Shown piece after piece: positions 24,279 through 32,248 of a stretch of 36,358 nt of DNA. Position 1 is the first letter of the stretch; every line of letters begins with the position of its first letter. Source of the stretch: Pseudomonadota bacterium (GTDB taxonomy: Bacteria; Pseudomonadota; Gammaproteobacteria; Burkholderiales; Burkholderiaceae_B); assembly GCA_023427085.1 (NCBI GenBank), contig JAEZBO010000192.1, positions 1 to 36,358 of the forward strand, given 5' to 3'. The notes under the pieces were generated by a model that did no database searches, had not been told where the DNA came from, and saw nothing but the letters and a program-made list of their open reading frames with translations. Made by a program: the position numbers and the translations under genes.

Positions 24279-25385
24279 ATGAAAGCAAACCGCCGCACCT
24301 TCATGGCCGGCGCGGCCGCGTCTGCCGCCCTGGCGGCGCCGGCCATCGTTAAGGCCCAGTCCGTCACCACGCTGCGTTTCCAGAGCACGTGGCCCGCCAC
24401 CGACATCTTCCACGAGTACGCGCAAGACTTCGCCAAGAAGGTCAACGAGATGTCCGAGGGCCGGCTGCGCATCGAGGTGCTGCCCGCCGGCGCGGTGGTG
24501 CGCGCCTTCGACCTGCTGGATGCGGTGTCCTCGGGCACGCTGGACGGCGGCCACGGCGTGGTGGCGTACTGGTACGGCAAGAACACCGCGGTGGCGCTGT
24601 GGGGCTCGGGCCCGTCGTTCGGCATGGACCCGAACATGGTCATGGCCTGGCACGAATACGGTGGCGGCAAGGAGATCCTCAAAGAGGTCCAGAAGGCCAT
24701 GGGCGTGAACGTGACCTCGTTCATGTACGGCCCGATGCCGACGCAGGCGCTGGGCTGGTTCAAGAAGCCGGTCACGCGCGCCGAAGACTTCAAGGGCCTG
24801 AAGTTCCGTACCGTCGGCCTGGCCATCGACATGTTCAGCGCCATGGGCGCGGCCGTGAACGCGCTGCCCGGTGGTGAAATCGTGCCGGCCCTGGATCGGG
24901 GCCTGCTCGACGGCGCCGAGTTCAACAACGCCTCGTCCGACCGCACGCTGGGCTTTCCCGACGTCTCGAAGATCTGCATGCTGCAAAGCTTCCACCAGAG
25001 CGCCGAGCAGTTCGAGATCATGTTCAACACGGCCAAGTACGAAGCGCTGCCCAACGACCTGAAGGCCGTGATCCGCTACGCCACGCAGGCCGCCAGCGCC
25101 GACATGTCCTGGAAGGCCATCGACCGCTACTCGAAGGACTACATCGAACTGCAGAAGCAGGGCGTGAAGTTCTACAAGACGCCCGATGCGCTGCTGCAAC
25201 AGCAGCTCAAGATCTGGGACGAGATGATCGAGAAGCGTGCCGCCGAGAACCCCCTGTTCAAGAAGGTGCTCGAGTCGCAACGCGCGTTCGCGCAACGCTG
25301 CGGCCGCTGGCAGAACGACACGCTGGTCGACTACCGCATGGCCTACAACCACTACTTCTCGCGCAGCGCCAAGCCCGCGGCCTGA
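24279..25385 (+). CDS. TRAP transporter substrate-binding protein (TakP-like subgroup)
   Basis: 368 aa with a Tat-type signal (NRRTFMAGAAASAALAAPAIVKAQ). DctP-fold sequence of the longer keto-acid/monocarboxylate binding group: STWPATDIFHEYAQDFAKKVNEM, LPAGAVVRAFDLLDAVSSGTLDGGHGV, FKGLKFRTVG with the conserved Arg, and ALPGGEIVPALDRGLLDGAEF. Similarity in layout to Rhodobacter TakP is from memory. A GAGGAG Shine-Dalgarno is 9 bp upstream. It is followed by a stem-loop (25403-25425) before dctQ. The ligand differs in type from the DctP at 21965, judged by subfamily. Confidence 0.92.
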   Translation: MKANRRTFMAGAAASAALAAPAIVKAQSVTTLRFQSTWPATDIFHEYAQDFAKKVNEMSEGRLRIEVLPAGAVVRAFDLLDAVSSGTLDGGHGVVAYWYGKNTAVALWGSGPSFGMDPNMVMAWHEYGGGKEILKEVQKAMGVNVTSFMYGPMPTQALGWFKKPVTRAEDFKGLKFRTVGLAIDMFSAMGAAVNALPGGEIVPALDRGLLDGAEFNNASSDRTLGFPDVSKICMLQSFHQSAEQFEIMFNTAKYEALPNDLKAVIRYATQAASADMSWKAIDRYSKDYIELQKQGVKFYKTPDALLQQQLKIWDEMIEKRAAENPLFKKVLESQRAFAQRCGRWQNDTLVDYRMAYNHYFSRSAKPAA

Positions 25386-25402
25386 TCGCCCCGGGCAAGT
25401 CC

Positions 25403-25425
25403 CCGGCCTGTCGCAGCCAGGCCGG
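25403..25425 (+). other. Intercistronic stem-loop after the binding-protein gene
   Basis: CCGGCCTG (25403-25410), 7-nt loop, CAGGCCGG (25418-25425): a perfect 8-bp GC stem 18 bp after the DctP stop, with no T-run. Such hairpins between a binding protein gene and its permease genes commonly protect the upstream mRNA 3' end and raise the binding-protein level. Confidence 0.6.
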
Positions 25426-25552
25426 TCCCACCTTTCTGAGCCGTCCAGCCCGTCCGCGCGTGCGATCCGCGCGCGAGACGTGCCTGCGCGGCCGCTCCAA
25501 GCGCTGCCCGCCGTCTTCGTGCCGGCAGGCAGCGTGCCCATAAGGTGTACCG

Positions 25553-26170
25553 ATGCTGAAATTCTTATTCTTTGTGGATCGAATCTCCACGTGGGTCGGC
25601 AAGGCGTTCGCCTGGCTCATCGTGCTGCTGACTCTCTCGATCGTCTGGGAGGTGGCCGCGCGCTACTTCTTCAGCAACCCCAGCGCCTGGGCCTTCGACA
25701 TGCAGATGATGATGTACGGCACGCTGTTCATGATGGCGGGCGCCTACACGCTGGCCAAGAGCGGCCACGTGCGCGGCGACATCCTCTACGGCTTCTTCTC
25801 GCCGCGCACGCAGGCTGCGCTCGATCTGGTCCTGTACATCCTGTTCTTCTTCCCGGGCGTGATCGCCATGGTGTGGGCGGGCTGGATCTTTGCCAGCGAG
25901 TCGATCGCGATCCGCGAGCATTCGTCGCTGATGGCCAATGGGCCGCCCATCTATCCGTTCAAGGCGATCATTCCGTTTGCCGGCGCCGTCCTGTTGCTGC
26001 AAGGCTTCAGCGAAGTCGGCCGCTGCATCCTGTGCCTGCGCAACGGCGTATGGCCGCGTCGCGAGGGCGATGTCGAGGAAGTCGACGTCGAGAAGCTCAA
26101 GGAGATGGTCCACGTCAAGGACGAGGACATTAAAAAACTGGACCGCTACGTCACGCCGGAGAATCGATGA
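25553..26170 (+). CDS. TRAP transporter small permease (DctQ)
   Basis: 205 aa, four helices: VGKAFAWLIVLLTLSIVWEVAARYFF, FDMQMMMYGTLFMMAGAYTLAKSGHVRGDI, ALDLVLYILFFFPGVIAMVWAGW and PFKAIIPFAGAVLLLQGF. A soluble charged tail of about 45 residues (REGDVEEVDVEKLKEMVHVK) extends beyond the usual DctQ. AAGGTG precedes the ATG. The 167-bp gap from DctP holds only the stem-loop. The stop overlaps the large permease start (ATGA). Confidence 0.92.
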   Translation: MLKFLFFVDRISTWVGKAFAWLIVLLTLSIVWEVAARYFFSNPSAWAFDMQMMMYGTLFMMAGAYTLAKSGHVRGDILYGFFSPRTQAALDLVLYILFFFPGVIAMVWAGWIFASESIAIREHSSLMANGPPIYPFKAIIPFAGAVLLLQGFSEVGRCILCLRNGVWPRREGDVEEVDVEKLKEMVHVKDEDIKKLDRYVTPENR

Positions 26171-28167
26171 TGTCGCAGACGCAGACTCAAGCACAGCCAC
26201 CGAACAAGGCCATCTGGTTCGGGCTGTCGATCATGGCGATGGTGGTGCTCGCGGTGATCCTGTTGACGCCGTGGACGGCGCTGACCACCGGCCATATCGG
26301 CCTGATCATGCTCGCGCTGGTCGTGGTGTGCATCATGCTGGGCTTTCCGACCGCCTTCACGCTGATGGGCATGGGGGTGATCTTTTCGTTCCTCGCCTAT
26401 TTCATGCAGGCCGGCAACCCGATGCGGGCCATCGAGCAGACCCTCAGCCTGATGGTGCAGCGCACCTATGCGACGATGGTCAACGACGCGTTGATCTCGA
26501 TCCCGCTGTTCGTGTTCATGGGTTATCTGGTCGAACGCGCCAACCTGATCGAAAAGCTGTTCCGCTCCATGCATCTGGCGCTGGCGCGGGTGCCCGGCTC
26601 GCTGGGCGTGGCCACGCTGGCGACCTGCGCGATCTTCGCCACCGCCACCGGCATCGTCGGCGCGGTGGTGACGCTGATGGGCCTGTTGGCGATGCCGACC
26701 ATGCTCAAGGCGGGCTATAGCGTGCGCATGACGGCCGGCGCCATCACGGCCGGCGGCTGTCTGGGCATCCTGCTGCCGCCGTCGGTGCTGCTGATCGTCT
26801 ACGGCGCCACGGCCGGCGTGTCGGTGGTGCAGCTGTACGCGGGCGCGATCTTCCCGGGGCTGATGCTGGCCGGCATGTACATCCTGTACGTGATCCTGGT
26901 CGCCAAGTTCTTCCCGTCGATGGCGCCGCCGCTGCCCGAGTCCGAACGTACGCTGCCGCTGCCCGAGAACACCCGCAAGCTGGCCGCGGGCGGCCAGACC
27001 CGCGCGATGGCCGGGCTGCTCAGCAACATGTTCAAGGGCAATCGCAACCGCGACGTGCCGATGGGCTATCTGACGCGCAACCTGCTGATCCTGCTGGTGC
27101 CGCTGCTGTGCTTCATCGTCATCATGGGCGCGACGCACCGCATGTTGTCCGAGCCGCCGGTCGAGTACGAGATCCCCGAAGAGCTGCAGCTGGGCTTCTC
27201 GGGCGGCGCCTCGTACGGCGGTGGTGGCCTGGCCGAGCCGCCCTCCGAAGGCGGGCTGGCCGAACCGCCGGTCGAAGGCGGGCTGGCCGAGCCCCCTGGC
27301 GCGGGTGGTCTGGCCGAACCGCCCGGCGCCGTGCCGCCGACGCCGCAAGCGCCCGGCAACGCCGCGGCCGCGCAGCAGGCCCAGGCCCAGGCCGACACGG
27401 CTTCCGACCGCGTGCCGGTGCCGGCCGGCTACTGGATCGCGTTCTGGGTGATGGCGGCGCTGCTGGCGATCTTCTATGCGTTGATGACGTGGCAGCGTCT
27501 CGAGATCTTCAAGATGCTGATGGCCTCGTTCTTCCCGCTGGCGGTGATGATCTTCGCCGTGCTCGGCTCGATCGTCGCCGGCCTGGCCACGCCCAGCGAG
27601 GCGGCCGCCATGGGCGCGCTCGGCGGGGTGGTGCTGGCGGCGATGTATCGAAGGCTGAACATGCCGGTGCTGAAGGAATCGGTGTTCCTGACGGCCAAGA
27701 CCAGCGCGATGGTGTGCTGGCTGTTCGTCGGCTCGTCGATCTTCTCGGCCGCCTTCGCGCTGCTGGGCGGACAGCAGATCATCGAGGAGTGGGTGCTGTC
27801 GATGGGCCTGTCGCCGGTCGAGTTCATGCTGCTGGCGCAGATCATCATCTTCCTGCTGGGCTGGCCGCTCGAGTGGACCGAGATCATCGTGATCTTCATG
27901 CCGATCTTCGTGCCGCTGCTGGCCAACTTCGGCATCGATCCGCTGTTCTTCGGCCTGCTGGTCGCGCTGAACCTGCAGACCGCGTTCCTGTCGCCGCCGG
28001 TGGCGATGTCGGCCTTCTACCTGAAGGGCGTCTCGCCGCCGCACGTCACGCTGAACCAGATCTTCCTGGGCATGCTGCCGTTCATGGGCATCCAGATCGT
28101 GGCGATCTTCATCCTGTACATGTTCCCCGGCGTGGGCATGTGGCTGCCGACGGTGCTGTACCGCTAG
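26167..28167 (+). CDS. TRAP transporter large permease (DctM) with Gly/Pro-rich repeat insertion
   Basis: 666 aa, far longer than the usual ~425. The first ~320 residues are a normal DctM N-half (VNDALISIPLFVFMGYLVERANLIEKLF, ATGIVGAVVTLMGLLAMPTM, GCLGILLPPSVLLIVYGATAGVSVVQLY). Residues about 330-415 are a soluble insert including four 9-residue repeats of GGLAEPPxx (353-388) and an Ala/Gln-rich run. Then come helices (AGYWIAFWVMAALLAIFYALM) and a typical C-half with GLATPSEAAAMGALGGVVL and LQTAFLSPPVAMSAFYLKG. An additional ATG at 26170 is an alternative start. It is the transport subunit for the DctP at 24279. Terminated by the hairpin at 28220. Confidence 0.92.
   Translation: MMSQTQTQAQPPNKAIWFGLSIMAMVVLAVILLTPWTALTTGHIGLIMLALVVVCIMLGFPTAFTLMGMGVIFSFLAYFMQAGNPMRAIEQTLSLMVQRTYATMVNDALISIPLFVFMGYLVERANLIEKLFRSMHLALARVPGSLGVATLATCAIFATATGIVGAVVTLMGLLAMPTMLKAGYSVRMTAGAITAGGCLGILLPPSVLLIVYGATAGVSVVQLYAGAIFPGLMLAGMYILYVILVAKFFPSMAPPLPESERTLPLPENTRKLAAGGQTRAMAGLLSNMFKGNRNRDVPMGYLTRNLLILLVPLLCFIVIMGATHRMLSEPPVEYEIPEELQLGFSGGASYGGGGLAEPPSEGGLAEPPVEGGLAEPPGAGGLAEPPGAVPPTPQAPGNAAAAQQAQAQADTASDRVPVPAGYWIAFWVMAALLAIFYALMTWQRLEIFKMLMASFFPLAVMIFAVLGSIVAGLATPSEAAAMGALGGVVLAAMYRRLNMPVLKESVFLTAKTSAMVCWLFVGSSIFSAAFALLGGQQIIEEWVLSMGLSPVEFMLLAQIIIFLLGWPLEWTEIIVIFMPIFVPLLANFGIDPLFFGLLVALNLQTAFLSPPVAMSAFYLKGVSPPHVTLNQIFLGMLPFMGIQIVAIFILYMFPGVGMWLPTVLYR
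27223..27330 (+). repeat. Four 27-bp repeats in the TRAP permease gene
   Basis: Units 27223-27249, 27250-27276, 27277-27303 and 27304-27330 each encode GGLAEPP plus two variable residues (SE, VE, GA, GA). In frame; length differences between strains would alter a soluble loop without breaking the gene. Confidence 0.9.
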
Positions 28168-28219
28168 CTGTGACGGGCCGGCCTGGTTGGGCCGGCCCGC
28201 ATGCACCGAGCTGGCAACA

Positions 28220-28248
28220 GGCCGCGCCCGTGGGCGCGGCCTTTTTTC
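28220..28248 (+). terminator. Rho-independent terminator of the plus-strand TRAP operon
   Basis: GGCCGCGCCC (28220-28229) pairs with GGGCGCGGCC (28232-28241), effectively a GC-rich hairpin with a small loop, followed by six T (28242-28247). It separates the TRAP operon from the regulator gene. Confidence 0.92.
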
Positions 28249-28295
28249 TTTATCATGTGCTTCCTGCACGCAACGGCATTTCTTTTGGAGCGGCG

Positions 28296-28958
28296 ATGCC
28301 TCTAGCATCGGATGCGGCTTACCGCGAAATCAAAGACTGGATACAGACCGGCAAGATCGCACCGGGCGGCCTGATCGACGAGGCCGACGCGATCGACAAG
28401 CTGGGCATGAGCCGCACGCCGGTGCGCGAAGCCCTGCTGCGGCTGCAGAGCGAAGGCTATCTCGAGATCCGCCGCCACAAGGGCATCCGGGTGCTGCCGC
28501 TGTCGAGCAGCGACATGCGCGAGATGTACCAGGTCATCTCGGCGCTCGAGACCATGGCGGTCAGCCTGATCGCCAAGCACCGCCCGGACGCCGAGGCCTT
28601 CCAGCCGGTCAACGACGCGCTGGCCGACATGCAGGATCACCTGGACGCCGGCGACATCGACAAGTGGGGCCTGGCCGACGAACGCTTCCATCGCGAACTG
28701 ATGCGGCTGTCGGGCAACAAGAAGCTCTATCAGTCGGGCTGCCAGATGCGCGACCTGGCGCAGCGCGCGCACATGGTGGCGCTGCGGCTGCAGACCGATG
28801 CCTATCGCCAGCGCTCGACCCGCACCCACGTCAAGATGATCGAGACGCTGATGAGCAAGCGCGCCCCGCAGGCCGCCGTCGAACACCAGGCCCAGCGCGA
28901 GCGCGGCGAGGATGCGCTGGTGGGCATCGTCGAGAAGTTCCAGCTCACCAGCCTGTAA
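28296..28958 (+). CDS. GntR-family regulator, FadR/FCD type
   Basis: 220 aa. The N-terminal winged helix (about 7-68) has the GntR signature: EADAIDKLGMSRTPVREALLRLQSEGYLEIRRHKG. The C-terminal all-helical FCD domain shows the metal/ligand residues Asp128, FHREL (His132), His178 and His197, so it likely senses a carboxylate, often through Zn. GGAG lies 5 bp upstream of the ATG. Its position between the TRAP operon and the enzyme genes makes it the probable local regulator of the sugar-acid island. No AT-rich motif is seen at its own promoter. Confidence 0.92.
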   Translation: MPLASDAAYREIKDWIQTGKIAPGGLIDEADAIDKLGMSRTPVREALLRLQSEGYLEIRRHKGIRVLPLSSSDMREMYQVISALETMAVSLIAKHRPDAEAFQPVNDALADMQDHLDAGDIDKWGLADERFHRELMRLSGNKKLYQSGCQMRDLAQRAHMVALRLQTDAYRQRSTRTHVKMIETLMSKRAPQAAVEHQAQRERGEDALVGIVEKFQLTSL

Positions 28959-29050
28959 CGAGTCCGGCCGGTCGCGCAGCAGGCCTGTCGCGCTTCAGCC
29001 TCTCACGCCGCAGCCTGCATGACCGCGCCGGGTCGCGGCGCGGGCCGCCG

Positions 29051-29830
29051 TCACTGTGCCAGATAGCCGCCGTCGACCGCCAGCGTGTGGCCGGTCACCA
29101 TGGCCGCGGCCGGGCTGGCCAGGAACAGCATCGCGGTGGCGATCTCGACCGGCTTGGCCAGCCGTCCCATTGGCGTCAGCGCCTTGATGCGCGCCTCGAT
29201 CTCGGGCTCGTTGAGCAGCGCCGCGACGAACTGGGTCTCGACGTAGGTCGGCGCCACCGCGTTGACGCGGATCTGCTGCGCGGCCCACTCGACCGCCAGC
29301 GCACGGGTCATGTTGATGATGGCGCCCTTGGTGGTCTGGTACGAGATGTTGGGGTAGACCCCGCCGCCCGACAGTCCCATGATCGAAGCGGTGTTGACGA
29401 TCGCGCCCGGGCGACCGGTCGCCAGCATGTGGCGCGCCGCCGCGCGGGCGCACAGGAACATGCCGGTCATGTTGACGGTCACCACCGCGTTCCAGTCGGC
29501 CACGCTCAGCTCGGTGGCCGGCCGGCGGATCGCGATGCCGGCGTTGTTGATCAGCACGTCGACCGAACCGAATTCCTGCCGGACCGACTCGAAGCAGGCA
29601 TCGACCTGCGCCTCGTCGCCGACGTCCAGCTGCCGGCCCGCCGCTTGCGGCACCGCCGCGAGCGCATCGGCCAGCGCGTCCTCGCTGCGGTCGGCCAGCA
29701 CCACCTGCGCGCCGGCCTGGGCAAACAGCGCGCCGGTGGCCAGGCCGATGCCCTGCGCGCCGCCGGTGATGACGGCGACCGCGCCGTCCAGGCGAAAGCG
29801 GTCCATGAGGTCGGATGCAAAAGCAGGCAC
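29051..29830 (-). CDS. Short-chain dehydrogenase/reductase
   Basis: 259 aa from GTG 29830, chosen because AAGGAG sits 5-6 bp upstream. Classical SDR: TGGAQGIG (22-29), Asp47 after beta-2 (NAD preference), NNAG (95-98), catalytic Ser149 in NTASIMG, YxxxK as Y164-K168, and a C-terminal VDGGYLAQ. Likely oxidises a hydroxyl of a sugar-acid or diol intermediate. It shares the minus strand with the Bug protein upstream (37 bp gap) and is probably co-transcribed with it. Convergent with the regulator gene. Confidence 0.92.
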   Translation of the reverse strand: MPAFASDLMDRFRLDGAVAVITGGAQGIGLATGALFAQAGAQVVLADRSEDALADALAAVPQAAGRQLDVGDEAQVDACFESVRQEFGSVDVLINNAGIAIRRPATELSVADWNAVVTVNMTGMFLCARAAARHMLATGRPGAIVNTASIMGLSGGGVYPNISYQTTKGAIINMTRALAVEWAAQQIRVNAVAPTYVETQFVAALLNEPEIEARIKALTPMGRLAKPVEIATAMLFLASPAAAMVTGHTLAVDGGYLAQ

Positions 29831-29867
29831 GTTGTCTCCTTGTGAGTGGCGCGGGCGCGGCCGGCGT

Positions 29868-30854
29868 TCAGCGCCGGGTCTTCTGGCTGGGGATGCCCGC
29901 CAGTTCGATGATACGGCCGAACTTGTCCAGCTCCTGCTGGCTCATGGCCTCGAACTGCGCCACGTCCAGCGGCTGGGCCGAGCCGCCCATCACCGCCAGC
30001 CGCTGCGCGAATTCAGGGTCGGCCAGCACTTCGTTGAAGACCGCGTTGATGCGCTGGCTCACCGCGGCCGGCACGCCGCCGGTGGTGTAGAGGCCATAGA
30101 CCACCTGGATCTGCACGTCGGGATAGCCGGCTTCCTTCATGGTCGGCACGTCGGGCAGCTCGGCCAGGCGCTGTTCGCTGGTGACCGCCAGCGGCTTGAG
30201 CATGCCGGCCTTGATCTGGCCCATGGCGGCCGGCGTGGTGTCGAAGGTCATGTGGATGATGCCGCCGATGATGTCCATCTGCGTCTGTGACGCGCCCTTG
30301 TACGGCACGTGCAGCGCCTTGACGCCGGCGCTCAGGTTGAACTGCTCGGCCAGGATCACGTGCGGGCTGCCGTAGCCCGACGAGCCGTACGAGACCTTGC
30401 CAGGATGTGCCTTCATGTAGGCCACCAGGTCGGCGACCGAGTTCCAGCCCATGTCCTTGTTGGTCACCAGCACGGTCGGCACCTGCGTGATCAGCGCCAC
30501 CGGCTGGATGTCCTCGAGCGGGTCGTAGTTCAGGTCGATCAGGTGCGGCGCGATGGTCTGCGAGGTGCTGGCGGCCACCAGCAGCGTGTAGCCGTCGGCA
30601 TTGGCGCGGGCGGTGGCCTCGGCGGCCAGCGTGTTGGAGACGCCGGGGCGGTTCTCGACCACGAAGGTCTGGCCGGTCTTCTTGCCCAGCCGTTCGGCGA
30701 TCAGCCTGGCCAGGTTGTCGCTGCCGCCGCCGGGGTTGGCGCCGACCAGGATGCGCACGGTCTTGGCCGGCCACTCCTGGGCCTGGGCGGCCAGCGGCGA
30801 CAGGCACAGCGAGGTGGCGGCCAGCAAGACGGCGGATAGGGATCTGCGGAACAT
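29868..30854 (-). CDS. Bug/TctC-type tripartite tricarboxylate substrate-binding protein
   Basis: 328 aa, Sec signal peptide about 1-25 (LLAATSLCLSPLAAQAQ). Bug hallmarks: PAKTVRILVGANPGGGSDNLARLIAERLGKK, VVENRPGVSNTLAAE, VSYGSSGYGSPHVILAEQF, LHVPYKGASQTQMDIIGG and PDVPTMKEAG. It binds carboxylates in the periplasm; no tctA/tctB partner is in the window, as is usual for Bordetella Bug proteins. A strong AAGGAGG is 7 bp upstream, directly abutting the AT-rich motif (30868-30890). Confidence 0.95.
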   Translation of the reverse strand: MFRRSLSAVLLAATSLCLSPLAAQAQEWPAKTVRILVGANPGGGSDNLARLIAERLGKKTGQTFVVENRPGVSNTLAAEATARANADGYTLLVAASTSQTIAPHLIDLNYDPLEDIQPVALITQVPTVLVTNKDMGWNSVADLVAYMKAHPGKVSYGSSGYGSPHVILAEQFNLSAGVKALHVPYKGASQTQMDIIGGIIHMTFDTTPAAMGQIKAGMLKPLAVTSEQRLAELPDVPTMKEAGYPDVQIQVVYGLYTTGGVPAAVSQRINAVFNEVLADPEFAQRLAVMGGSAQPLDVAQFEAMSQQELDKFGRIIELAGIPSQKTRR

Positions 30855-30867
30855 TTGTCATCCTCCT

Positions 30868-30890
30868 TTTAATATATTTATAAAAATACT
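30868..30890 (-). promoter_or_regulatory. AT-rich operator-like motif, copy 2
   Basis: Read on the minus strand, it contains AGTAT followed by TAAATATATTAAA, matching copy 1 (24040-24062) at 20 of 23 positions. It ends 14 bp before the Bug protein start, next to its Shine-Dalgarno, so binding could block transcription elongation or translation. Confidence 0.5.
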
Positions 30891-31012
30891 AAATGGACGG
30901 GGCCGGGCTTGTAAAGGGTCGAAGTCGAGTCTCTCACTGGTGATGGATCAGGGAAAATACCAAGATGGTAGGACGATGGCAGGAATGCGTCGACCACGGT
31001 TTTAATGCATCC

Positions 31013-31040
31013 ATAGATATATCTATTGATATATAAAATA
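31013..31040 (+). promoter_or_regulatory. AT-rich operator-like motif, copy 3, with palindrome
   Basis: A perfect 14-bp palindrome ATAGATATATCTAT (31013-31026), followed by TGATATATAAAATA. The span 31018-31040 matches copy 1 at 19 of 23 positions. It lies 78 bp before the dehydrogenase start. Confidence 0.45.
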
Positions 31041-31117
31041 GGTTCGTGATACGTTTGCCGCAGTGGGCGGGCGTCGGTCCCGCTTCGATTCATCCATCAG
31101 AGACGAGGCAGCACGAC

Positions 31118-32224
31118 ATGAAGAAATACGAGATCGCAGTCGTACACGGAGATGGCATCGGCCCCGAGGTCTGCCAGTCGGCGCTGGACGTGCTGAACGC
31201 GACCCCTGGCCTGGACGGCGTGTTCGATTACGTCGAATTCCAGGGCGGGGCAGGGCACTACCTGAAAAGCGGCACGGCCTTCCCCGACGAGACCCGCAAA
31301 GGCTGCCGCAAGGCGCACGCGGTGCTGCACGGCGCCACCGGCATTCCGGGCGTGACCTATCCGGACGGCACCGAGACCGGCATCGAGTTCGGGCTGCAGT
31401 TGCGTTTCGCGCTGGACATCTATGCCAACGTGCGGCCGATCAAGCTGCGTCCGGGCGTGACCTCGCGGCTGGCCAACCGCCGCGAAGGCGACATCGACTA
31501 CGTCATCATGCGCGAGAACACCGAAGGCCTGTACGCCGCGCGGGGCGGCGGCGTGCTGCTGCGCGGCGAGACCGCGGTCGACACGCTGGTGATGACCCGC
31601 AAGGGCGTCGAGCGCATCTGCCGCGCCAGTTTCGAACTGGCGCGCAAGCGCAATGGCGCGCCCGGCGACGGCAAGAAACGCGTGACCGTGGTCGACAAGG
31701 CCAACGTGCTGCGCAGCTATGCCTTCTTCCGGCGCATCTTCGACGAAGTGGGCGAACAGTATCCGGACATCGAGCGCGACTACGCCTATGCCGACGCGAT
31801 GACCTGCTACATGGTCGAACGTCCCGAGCACTTCGACGTGGTGGTCACCGAGAACATGTTCGGCGACATCATCACCGACCTGGGCGCGGCGACCGTCGGC
31901 AGCATGGGCATGTCGCCGTCGGCAGAGCTGGGCGATCACAACGGTTTCTTCCAGGCCGCGCACGGCTCGGCGCCGACCATCGCCGGCAAGAACATCGCCA
32001 ATCCCTACGGCACCATCCTGTCGGCGGCGATGATGCTGCAGTGGCTCGGCGAGCGCCACGGCGACGCGCGGCTGTCGTCGGCCAGCGAGACTATCGAACG
32101 CTCGGTCAATCACGCTATGCTGCAAGCGTCGGGACTGACACGCGACCTGGGTGGCAAGGCCAGCACGACGGACATCACCCGCTTGGTCATCGATGGCCTG
32201 CAAGCGGCGGCAGTTCCGGCCTGA
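31118..32224 (+). CDS. Isopropylmalate/tartrate-type NAD-dependent dehydrogenase
   Basis: 368 aa of the beta-decarboxylating dehydrogenase family (IPMDH, isocitrate, D-malate/tartrate dehydrogenases). GDGIGPE at 11-17, MRENTEGLYA at 131-140, Lys194 in VVDKANVL, metal ligands in TENMFGDIITD (Asp250, Asp254) and AHGSAPTIAG (281-290) preceding NIANP are all there. Probably acts on a hydroxy-acid from the island (for example tartrate or malate-like compounds) rather than in leucine synthesis, since no leu genes are nearby. The start at 31118 is preferred over one 24 codons upstream; it gives the family N-terminus. Followed 24 bp later by the dehydratase. Confidence 0.9.
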   Translation: MKKYEIAVVHGDGIGPEVCQSALDVLNATPGLDGVFDYVEFQGGAGHYLKSGTAFPDETRKGCRKAHAVLHGATGIPGVTYPDGTETGIEFGLQLRFALDIYANVRPIKLRPGVTSRLANRREGDIDYVIMRENTEGLYAARGGGVLLRGETAVDTLVMTRKGVERICRASFELARKRNGAPGDGKKRVTVVDKANVLRSYAFFRRIFDEVGEQYPDIERDYAYADAMTCYMVERPEHFDVVVTENMFGDIITDLGAATVGSMGMSPSAELGDHNGFFQAAHGSAPTIAGKNIANPYGTILSAAMMLQWLGERHGDARLSSASETIERSVNHAMLQASGLTRDLGGKASTTDITRLVIDGLQAAAVPA

Positions 32225-32248
32225 CGACAACATCAAAGGAGACCTTGC

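Noticed and set aside
21999..25541. Very long (1180-aa) minus-strand frame
   Set aside because: Low-complexity Arg/Gly/Ala product overlapping genes with recognised domains on both strands; an artefact of high GC.
26146..28308. 720-aa minus-strand frame opposite the TRAP permease
   Set aside because: His/Gln/Arg/Asp-rich antisense shadow, no domain motifs; the plus strand encodes an unmistakable DctM.
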